Notes under the pieces: model-generated
The model's input: only the letters and a program-made list of their open reading frames with translations
What the model was told of the DNA's origin: nothing
The model's database searches: none
Source of the DNA: Saccoglossus kowalevskii
Taxonomy: Eukaryota > Hemichordata > Enteropneusta > Harrimaniidae
Direction of reading: 5' to 3'
Length of the DNA: 10,250 bases
NCBI RefSeq assembly: GCF_000003605.2
Contig: NW_003146281.1
Coordinates: forward strand, 346,812-357,061
Shown here: positions 1-7,643 of the stretch, piece after piece
How positions within the stretch are numbered: position 1 is the first letter of the stretch
Layout of the letters: each line of letters opens with the position of its first letter
Program-made: the position numbers and the translations under genes

Positions 1-99
1 TCTGAGGCGTACCAAGTGTAAATAAATAGGCAAGGTTATTTTATTATTTTAATTGAAAGGCAATTTTTTTAACAGAAATAGACGTTCATAGTTTTAACC

Positions 100-400
100 G
101 ACGTGTGCGATTGTTCCAATCCATTGGCTCCGGTTCTAGAATTTCAGACATATGGCAGCGGTTGAAGTTATTTGCTTGTCAGTGAACGATCGTACACTTC
201 AGTCGTTACACAACACCATTCCATACACTTGATAGTTTTATTTGTCAGGATAATTTAGCACTCTTAGTACTATCCGCCAATTTCATAAAAGTATATTTTT
301 ACCGACATAGCTCTTCCTCGATGGAAGTCCCTTCTCAAAGTCGGGAAAAGCTCAGCAAACAACAATGGCGGCGTTGCCAGGAAACGCTCTCCCGGAACGG
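100..400. promoter_or_regulatory. Promoter-like motif cluster (CCAAT pair, HSE-like site, X-box)
   Basis: Several known metazoan promoter words fall within 300 bases. An inverted CCAAT pair (CCAAT, two bases, ATTGG) lies at 116-127, the arrangement NF-Y could bind. TTCTAGAA at 134-141 fits a two-module heat-shock element. ATGGCGGC at 365-372 resembles the YY1 core and is followed directly by an RFX-type X-box at 373-385. The stretch 360-450 is richer in CpG than its surroundings. No TATA box is evident at a sensible distance. The motifs are read directly; calling this a promoter is inference, and the direction of any transcription is unclear, though the start-like ATG favours the plus strand. 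Confidence 0.35.
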
Positions 401-637
401 ACAAGGCGGAAAGAGGCTTTTTCTGGTTTGTCACGCAACGATGGAATATCCGCTGTCGTATTTCATCATTTGGAGTGTTTGATTTCTAAAATGTATACAC
501 GAATAAAATGTACATACCGAGCTCGCCTGGAGTATGTTGCATGGAGGCAATTTAAAACATTGGAAATCGACCATTGTGGTAATCAAGGCGCCAACAACAA
601 TGAATACGTGCTTGTGTTCATCAAAGGCGAGCCGTAA
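365..637 (+). CDS. Doubtful 90-codon open frame, possible first exon
   Basis: I recognise no family here. The ATG sits in favourable context (A at -3, G at +4) and opens with MAALPGN, followed by a basic stretch (ERTRRKE) at residues 11-17. The rest is mixed composition with no signal peptide, membrane segment or domain that I can identify. Its start coincides with the ATGGCGGC and X-box motifs, so the ATG may be a regulatory word rather than a start codon. GT dinucleotides inside the frame, for example near 425 and 578, could be splice donors, in which case only the N-terminal part would be coding. A frame of this length can arise by chance, so I give it low weight. Confidence 0.15.
   Translation: MAALPGNALPERTRRKEAFSGLSRNDGISAVVFHHLECLISKMYTRIKCTYRARLEYVAWRQFKTLEIDHCGNQGANNNEYVLVFIKGEP
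373..385 (+). promoter_or_regulatory. RFX X-box match (GTTGCCAGGAAAC)
   Basis: The 13 bases fit the X-box consensus RYYNYY-N(1-3)-RRNRAC at every defined position: GTTGCC, a one-base spacer, then GGAAAC. RFX factors use such near-palindromic sites to drive ciliary genes in animals, usually close to the start codon or transcription start. Here the site lies eight bases after an ATG in good context, so it would be either in the first codons of an exon or in a 5' untranslated region. The match is seen in the sequence; RFX binding and a ciliary target gene are inferred. Confidence 0.45.
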
Positions 638-639
638 TC

Positions 640-3352
640 GTGTAAACGAATTTAACAGTTTCGAAATTACAAGTGTAATAACAGAACGAAATCGTACACA
701 ATAATGACAGGAAATGTACAGAACTGCGTTTCTGATTCATTTCTTCCAGAGTTCCATTCACCAATCACTGCCCATTATCCACGTTTCATTATTTGGCCGC
801 TAGTCAACATGATGAGAAAACCCGCCAACAAGACAAAGAGATTTCCCCCTCCTCACTGAAATTACTCCCAATTTTCTCGCTTTTTATTAAAGTTTACATT
901 CACAATGATTTCCATTCAAAAGGCATTTTTTTACGATAAGCAAACTATCGACCCAATATTTACGCGGAAAGAGCTGCTAAATTTTCAGAACGTTAATTTT
1001 AAAATTCCCTAATCTTCTCATATTACGCATAATGACACGTGACCTTTCTTTTCTTCGCGGTGTCACCACAAATTGATCAAATTTTGAGTGAAAAGTTGCT
1101 ATTTTGCTAAGAAAAAAAGTATTGTTTCTCTTAAAATTTGGATGTTTGCTGAACAGAACGATAACAAATCCCGCCAATTTGCCGCCCATCTGATGATCGA
1201 CAACGCTCAGCTCACAAAAGATTATTCCTCATTATGATTTAAACGCGTATTATCTTCACGATTACTAAAACTTGACGGCATTGCCCGACATAATTATTTA
1301 TATTTTTAGTATTTACAACGAAGTTTTTATAAATTCTGAAAATTGTTTCTGTCAGGTGACTTCCTCCAGCAAGACAACTTCCTCTTTCCCTCTCCGGTGT
1401 TTTGCATCATTGTCTGTCTATTCGTTCCGTCTATTACTGGAAATGTATCTATGAACTGTGCTTTTATTTTGTGGGCTCAAAACCACGATGTTGTCGTTAC
1501 TCACGATAATAAGTATAACAAGAACGACTACTGGTGTTGGACAATCGCCTTTCTTAAGTTGTGGTTGTTTAGATAGTTCGGCCAACAAGTTACATCCTTA
1601 CTAATTATATTTTTTCAGAACTAATGTTGTTTCTCTTATAACGTCATGTGTGATTAATTCTAAAATTCATGTTGTCACAGTCGGCGCCTGTTCACAGCGT
1701 TCAACGCAACATGCAACGACATGTTAATTTATAGTCGCGGCAAATGTTTCTGTATCAAAATTATCCCATGAAAGTATCAGAATTTCCGAGGTTTTTTTTT
1801 TTTGAAAAATAAACGACCCTAGCAAATCCTAAAATGACGGATGGCTTCAGACGATAACTTTGACATAATGTACGCGATTGTATTACAAAACACGTGCTAC
1901 TTGAAAATATATAAAACACCTATTAGATTTTAGCCATAAATGTTAAAATCAATATCATTTAACGTTGGTAGGAACTAATAAACCTTACCATATGTCGCGG
2001 CTGATATCTACAACATATCATATGTGTGCAATTAATCTAGCATATGGCGAACTGCAGTGATAAAGTTGATATTTAGTCTAATATTACTATCTTTTGTTCG
2101 TGTAAAACGTTGAGTGTTTGCACGATGTGTCGAATAAGCTAATCATTAACAAGAGGCGTCGAGAACGTCTGGACTGCTAAAAAAAGAAAATTTTGCAAAC
2201 TTTGAAACAAAAATTGTTTTCTAAAAATGATGATGTGTTTGAAGATCTTTCATTATTCTATCAAAGACTTTGCTAACACATGAATACAAACTACGATGAA
2301 TAAATATTAAATTACAATTATGAATAATTTCAATATGAATACACTTGGGCACGATTTCCCGTCCCACTAAAGATTTGGTTACGGGTGTTTTCGGCGCACC
2401 AGATTGGTGACATAAATCACCGCAAAGAAGTATCAACTGTTCTAGTCTCAGACCGATCAGAGACCATTCAAACCGATACATGCAACAAGCGTGCTGTATA
2501 CGTCGGCTAAGAATCTCGACTTTGAACGCATCGCACCGTATGCTTTGATAACCTCATAAACGTGGTACAAGACCACTATTATAATTCCCGTGGGTGACAG
2601 TGTAAACGTTTGGCTCGATATCCTTAATTCAGAACCACCAAAGGATTATCGTAAGATGTTAAAATTATTCACAAGTAATTTGTCAACTTTTCGTGAGATC
2701 TTTTGCAGTAAATTGCCACACACAAGCTCAAGGAATGGAGATTGACACTTTTTGGGTGAAATCAAGATGGCCGCCACTAAATTACCGACGAGGATTACAT
2801 GCATATCACTATCTCCGGCGACTATCAACTCTTTCGTAATTTTATTGGACAAATCTAAAAAAGCTAAATAATTTAAGTAGACCTGGACTCCATTCGCCCC
2901 AAAAATAAAAGGAGACTTACAGAAAAAAAATTATCGGAACTATTTTTAGGGTAACGGGAGCAGGTAGCAGTCTCTTAGTAACCATCATTTGAGACAGACT
3001 CACCGTTCAAACTGCCAGTGCAAAAGAAGCATCTTAATTATAACTATTAATAAGTAAATGCGAACTCATGCAACGATTATCTCTCTTGTAACCCAACCAA
3101 TGGCCATCTGTTCATCAGCTGACAGACCGTAGCAAATTAACCCGAATGCAGCGCATCGCGAGTCACATAAACTTTTCACGATGCACTTCGTTCTGACACA
3201 ATGTCCTAAAACTGACAAGCGAGAGTATCTTCCAAAACATTCTAAACACTAAAGTACGTTTTACATATCCTGGTGTAATAATAAAACGTATAGTCTCCGG
3301 TGACGACTTTATTGTGGAAAAACAGATTATCTTTACATACCTGAGCAAAGAA
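640..3352. other. AT-rich sequence without a supportable gene
   Basis: Open frames here are all under 90 codons, lack recognisable domains and look like chance. Small items seen: CACGTG E-boxes at 1036-1041 (inside GACACGTGACC) and 1891-1896, the latter followed by a TATATAAAA word at 1908-1916; a T12 run at 1792-1803; and a YY1-like CAAGATGGCCGCC at 2763-2775. Each is a short word that could occur by chance. I see no tandem repeats, transposon coding remnants or RNA genes. Confidence 0.6.
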
Positions 3353-3412
3353 ATATATATATATTTGTTCAACTCATCTGCAGAGAAAGAAAATTGTTTT
3401 TACTTTCACAGC

Positions 3413-3545
<133 letters not shown>

Positions 3546-3933
3546 CTAATGTCTAATTACTAAATGCCATTGACGTTATTTTTCCTGGTTAATGTCAATG
3601 ATGCTTACATCACTGTGTTGTGGTTCCGGGTCATGGTTAATTATGCAAATGTAACGAGGTTTCAAACTACCATAGCGTGTGATGATCTTTTTCTGTTTAA
3701 GCACACAACTATTTTAATTACCTCTTTACAGCAGGTTGTTTTGCTTATTTTACTAATGGTCCTATAAATATGGCGACAATTTTGTGTGCAGGTCAGGGGG
3801 AAGTCATATAATTCACACTATGGCTTGATGTCTTTCAATCTAATCAATTCACAATGGTGAACACTGAACCAGGGAACCCATGAGAGTCTTATTCACAAGG
3901 TTAACAACCCGTATATGGCGACGTGGGTATCAA

Positions 3934-4018
3934 GACAAACACCCCCCCCCCCCCGCCTCGGACAATCGCGCCAGACAAATGGCCCGGACAAACGCCCCCG
4001 TAGGAAAAATGCCCCTCA
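3934..4018 (+). repeat. Cluster of five degenerate GACAAAYGCCCC-like words with C13 run
   Basis: Copies of a purine-rich word (GACAAAC, GACAATC, GACAAAT, GACAAAC, GAAAAAT) each lead into a C-rich run. They begin at 3934, 3961, 3974, 3987 and 4004, so two of the spacings are exactly 13. The first copy has a 13-C homopolymer at 3942-3954. The pattern looks like a short-period degenerate minisatellite or the terminal part of a dispersed repeat. I do not recognise the family with certainty. A 75-codon open frame covering it (3880-4107) is not credible as a gene. Confidence 0.55.
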
Positions 4019-4097
4019 CACAATTATTATTTGTTATTTTTTGCAGTGATTTTGATTATTACCGGTCGTCGGCAAACACTTGTTTACATGAATTTAA

Positions 4098-4135
4098 AAT
4101 AAGTTGACAACGAGATGAGTTAATAAGTTGACAAC
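4098..4135 (+). repeat. Direct repeat of a 14-mer (AATAAGTTGACAAC)
   Basis: The same 14 bases occur at 4098-4111 and 4122-4135, 24 bases apart, just downstream of the GACAAAYGCCCC cluster. The two copies are identical. It may be the edge of an inserted element or a minimal tandem duplication; nothing further can be said. Confidence 0.7.
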
Positions 4136-4197
4136 TAACATTGCAAACCAAACGGACAACACGGCCATCCAATTGACAGCGGTCGCAATGCTACAAC

Positions 4198-4340
4198 CAC
4201 ACGTTTGATGGTGTCTTGTATTCCAACCAAACCCTACAACAGTCCTTCAACTATTTATATGTAGGTGTTTTATTCATTTCCTTAGAAGAGTAACAACCCT
4301 TCAGTCACACATATGATGGCATGTTGTGTTGCAACCCAAC
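4198..4340 (+). repeat. Diverged ~108-bp direct repeat pair
   Basis: A segment starting CACAC at 4198 recurs at 4306. Both copies share the order CACAC, then TGATGG, then TTGT, then CAACC with similar spacing and scattered substitutions, over about 35 bases. The second copy runs straight into the 43-bp repeats, so both probably belong to one older repeat family rich in the words ACAACC and TTGT. Confidence 0.45.
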
Positions 4341-4458
4341 CTGGAACACAACCATCTCTTTAGCAAGATTGTCACATCCAAACCTGGATCACAACCACTT
4401 TCTTAGCAAGGTTGTCATAACCACACCTGGAATACAACCATCTCTTTAGCAAGGTTGT
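4339..4458 (+). repeat. 43-bp tandem repeat, three copies (last partial)
   Basis: Units begin with ACCTGGA at 4339, 4382 and 4425, an exact period of 43. Each continues with CACAACCA or TACAACCA, then TTAGCAAG and TTGT. Divergence between copies is modest. The third copy breaks off after GGTTGT at 4458. A further diverged piece of the same unit reappears at about 5096-5130, on the far side of an unrelated block. Confidence 0.85.
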
Positions 4459-5095
4459 ATGATGAAATTGTTTTTGCGTATCTGTTGACCGACTTATTTA
4501 GTTGATTACTAGCGAATTGCTGCGTTATGTCTGGCACCGTTTAGGCCATGTGAAGTTTTGGACGGAACTTGGCTCAGTGATTTGGAACTAATTACGAGAT
4601 AACCGTCGCTATTCGGACTACTATTTCTGACAGTTGGTATTCGTAATTATTAATGTAGTGAACGATTAATCAAAGGATATAACGTGTTCAGTACTTAGTG
4701 TGATTAGTTGAACGTGTGAAGGCCACGCCTTAGAGTCTTAATACCGTTTTGTAATTGGTTAATGTTTTGAAAATGAAAAAAGTTGTTTTTAGTTGGTCTT
4801 GGCGAGTACACCACGACGCAGTCCAGTCCTAGAGAGTCTTGGGGCGAGTCTTGGGTCAGCCTTGCGATAGTCTTGGGGACTTTTCCCCAGGGCGCTGTGT
4901 CTTATAGAGTACTCGAATGACCGACTAAGACGAGATTTGAAACGTATTTTGTTGTGTGCGTCTATTTGACTGTAAAGTTTAGTGACTTTCCCGATCCCGT
5001 ACCTCAAGGAGACGCGATATAGAAACGAGACGAGATTCTCCCCCCTGACAAGTGTGTAGAACCCTCAGAGGGAAGAATTCCCCCCCCCCGTGATA
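4459..5095. mobile_element. Candidate inserted block (~637 bp) splitting the 43-bp repeat family
   Basis: The 43-bp repeat stops at 4458 and a diverged continuation starts near 5096, so the sequence between looks inserted. The word GTTGT lies on both sides (4454-4458 and 5096-5100) and could be a 5-bp target-site duplication. However, every 43-bp unit has TTGT at that point, so two separate units would give the same picture. Inside, the segment 4790-5045 has more CpG, repeated AGTCTTGGG words near 4836, 4853 and 4872, and C-rich runs near its right end (C6 at 5040, C10 at 5080). I see no terminal inverted repeat, no clear TG...CA ends and no credible protein. A solo LTR or a non-autonomous element is possible; the class is not determined. 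Confidence 0.35.
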
Positions 5096-5130
5096 GTTGT
5101 GTCAAAACCAAATCTGGAACACAGCCATCA
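5096..5130 (+). repeat. Diverged fragment of the 43-bp repeat
   Basis: GTTGTGTCAAAACC followed by ATCTGGAACACAGCCATCAC aligns with the 43-bp unit upstream (TTGTCACATCCAAACC, then TGGAACACAACCATC). It supports the idea that the repeat tract was once continuous and was split. Confidence 0.6.
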
Positions 5131-6660
5131 CAATAATAAGTTCACATCGTATCATATAGTCTAGTTTCCACTTTAATGTTTGAATCTATCATTCATCGTC
5201 ATTTAAACGGAAGATTCCACGAAAACAACCCCTACTCTATTTATTTTTTTCCAAACCATCCATTCCGAGATGGCGCTGTTGTCCATTTTAGTGTACCACA
5301 TTTGGGTGTATAATACTGTTCACTTAGATAGGATTGATTTATGAAACTCGAGTTTTACAAAATATTGGTGACTATAGCACAACAACACGCAAGGCACTAA
5401 AGTGTAAACTTATTTGAAACTAATCTGGATGTATACAGATCAATGACATTTCCACTAATGGTTAATATCTCAATGTCTGCCAAACAAAATTAAAATTCAG
5501 ACGGTGATCAGGAGTTAATCCAATAGTAGTTAAAATTTGGCATTGTAGAGTGGAGAGTCGAGGTCTACACGAGTACTATACACAGTGGGGTGTCCATTAA
5601 TTTTACGTATATTCAATAAAAGCTTCAATATAGTAAATATAGGCAGTAATTATGATAAGCGAGCGCTTTTTACAATGGTTACCAACAAACAACGCATGGA
5701 AGGCAAAGATCAAACAAATGCTGACGGCAAGAGTCCAAACTTTGACTTTTAGTCGTTTGAGAAATATAGTCGAGCTAATCAGCTGTGAATATGTATAACG
5801 GGACCCCGTTGTGTATAATTAAGACGTGGACTCGATATAGCATTCTTTGTTAGTCGACTGGAAACAGCATACGCCAATGATTTACCTTTTAGAGTATTAT
5901 TTTAATCACGGTAAAATATAATCATGAAATGTGATTGATTGATTTATTCACTGCACGCAATATTTGTTAAAATAAACCGAGACGCCGGTTTTAAACTCGT
6001 TTCGTGTTTTCGTGTAGTTCCTGCAGAAATCATATTTTGCATGTATGCAATGCATTGTGGGAAACATCTTCCTGTTGTGTATCATTATCACACTGACAAC
6101 TAACTAAATTAAATGCCAATTTTGAAATGTTTTAACAATATTAGGATTGAATTGATTGATTGAATAATAACTAGTACTTTTCCATCCCACGATCCCAAAC
6201 AAACTTCGCTATTGAAACCTGAGCAAAAATGCTAATTTTGACCGTTGATTACTAGTATGACATTTCGGTCGCTTGTTTCTCGAAAACTATACAGTGAAGT
6301 CATTTTTTATTATTTTTGGTATCTTAAAGGGATTAAATAATGTACATATTAGGGTAAATGGCATTTAATCTTCGAGATCTTATTCATTTCAACGAATTGC
6401 GACCAAAAATCAAAGCACAGCTTAAACCGATGTATTTTGATAAAATTGTTTATATTATTTGTATTCTCGCAACAAAATCCTAAAATATAAGTTCACGTTT
6501 AGTGAATAAATAGTTGTATTGTAGCATTGACACTGCCGATCCAAATAATGGATAGTAAATATAATAATAAATTGAAAGTGAAATGCTATTTTAGCTGAAA
6601 CTGAGCAATAAACTAGCATAGTCTATATTGAATTGGAATGTATTTGAGCATATTTACAAA
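5131..6660. other. AT-rich sequence without a supportable gene
   Basis: No open frame of note and no recognisable transposon protein in any frame. Short ATTGATTG runs occur near 5934 and 6150. A perfect-looking Staf/ZNF143 motif at 6046-6063 is listed separately. A YY1-like GAGATGGCGCTG lies near 5268. Confidence 0.6.
6046..6063 (-). promoter_or_regulatory. Staf/ZNF143 binding-element match
   Basis: Read on the minus strand, the 18 bases are TTCCCACAATGCATTGCA. They satisfy all 18 positions of the Staf consensus as I recall it (YWCCCRNMATSCMYYRCR). In animals ZNF143/Staf binds this element upstream of snRNA and tRNA-Sec genes and at many mRNA promoters. I found no snRNA- or tRNA-like sequence next to it and no coding start I trust, so its target is unknown. 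The match is direct; function is inferred. Confidence 0.45.
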
Positions 6661-6674
6661 GATTTGTAATTTAG

Positions 6675-6709
6675 AAGTACACCCCACCGAAAATAGAGTG
6701 GATGTACTT
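6675..6709. other. Small imperfect hairpin
   Basis: AAGTACA at 6675-6681 pairs with TGTACTT at 6703-6709, and the pairing continues inward through a CC/GG and AC/GT section with one mismatch and one bulge, leaving a loop of about 10 bases. There is no U-run or partner repeat, so no specific role can be assigned. Confidence 0.4.
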
Positions 6710-6740
6710 TACGTATTTATTATCGCAAAGTGGAAATTAT

Positions 6741-7145
6741 TCAGTACCCGCTTCCTTCTTTGATTGTAAAAAATCTCCAATCAGAGGAAAAGTTGAAAAG
6801 AGGGAAAATATCCTTAAGCAAGTCTTGTTTCCTTTGCAGCAGGAAAACTGAAAGTGACAGGAAAACCAAAATCAACTGAGAGTACGATTTACCCAGTGGC
6901 TTAGCATAGTGCGTCAGAGTCATGCTGGGAACGGTTTCGAAATTGACTTCCTGACGCTGTTCCGTGGCGGTATATTGATCACGCCACGTAGATTTTAACA
7001 TTTGATTAACGGTTTTTTTTTGTAGGTAGATTCTCACGCATATGGTAGTCTGATAACAGTCACACTGGGGAGTATTACTTCCTCCCTTCGTTACTCCACA
7101 CATCAGATAAAACCTATATTTATATAGAAAAAGGAATCTAAACAT
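6741..7145 (-). CDS. Doubtful 134-codon open frame, unrecognised
   Basis: This is the longest open frame outside the tandem arrays. The ATG has A at -3. The N-terminus is hydrophobic and aromatic (MFRFLFLYKY), a small cysteine group follows around residues 16-36, and residues about 90-104 (LILVFLSLSVFLLQ) could form a membrane segment. I recognise no family. Frames this long are uncommon but not impossible by chance in sequence of about 63% AT, and there is no promoter, conserved motif or neighbouring exon to support it. I treat it as probably spurious. Confidence 0.12.
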   Translation of the reverse strand: MFRFLFLYKYRFYLMCGVTKGGSNTPQCDCYQTTICVRIYLQKKTVNQMLKSTWRDQYTATEQRQEVNFETVPSMTLTHYAKPLGKSYSQLILVFLSLSVFLLQRKQDLLKDIFPLFNFSSDWRFFTIKEGSGY

Positions 7146-7643
7146 TGTAATTTCTTAGTTATCGTGATTGTCGTGTACAAAGGCATCCCTGCCTATTAAA
7201 ACATAGCCTGAAACTGTGGCCATTGTGATCTCGTAAATAATGGGTGTCAGATCAAGTAGCGATGTCTCAGACGTCGGCGGTACGTACCATGGGTCAGTTT
7301 GAAACAGGATCGGTATAACATGAAATGTCTGTATGTGGAAATACAACACCGATTCCAGTAAATATGTATCCCGATTTTTAAGTTGTCAAACCGCCGCAAA
7401 ACTGAAACGCAGCTTTATATGATCTTAATACTCAGTTTATTAAAACTCACAAAATTCAGTCTTAATTACGACTTACTACATTGAAGTTTCCTTACGTTCT
7501 ATCCAGACATTATGCCATCAAAGTATGTTTTGCGATTACATTATTGTTTTCTTTCTGTCGTTTAATATGTTTTCACCATTTCCGTTCATGAAATCATCGT
7601 ACCATTTGTTGTTTTGTCCAATAACGTCTGTCAAGGGTTGCTA
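7146..7643. other. Unique sequence left of the 33-bp array
   Basis: Only short open frames (under 66 codons) with no recognisable domain. The last part, from about 7600, leads into the minisatellite without a visible duplication or inverted repeat at the boundary. Confidence 0.6.

Noticed and set aside
2221-2481. An 86-codon minus-strand open frame
   Set aside because: No start context, domain or neighbouring exon support; the length is within chance expectation for this base composition.
4568-4580. A tRNA-type A box (TGGCTCAGTGA) suggesting a SINE
   Set aside because: No B box (GGTTCGANNCC-like) follows within the usual distance and there is no tail or tRNA fold.
4789-5007. A 72-codon minus-strand open frame inside the candidate insertion
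   Set aside because: No recognisable domain; it is short, basic and lies in the CpG-richer repeat-like part, so chance is the best explanation.
5583-6689. A ~1.1-kb hAT-like element with ends CAGTGGGGTGT and ACACCCCACCG
   Set aside because: The shared inverted part is only about 12 bases with mismatches, the outer flanks show no 8-bp duplication, and matches this short are expected by chance in 10 kb.
7015-7026. A splice-acceptor-like T-run followed by TAG
   Set aside because: No credible exon follows, and similar pyrimidine-AG words (for example near 3410 and 4046) are common in AT-rich DNA.
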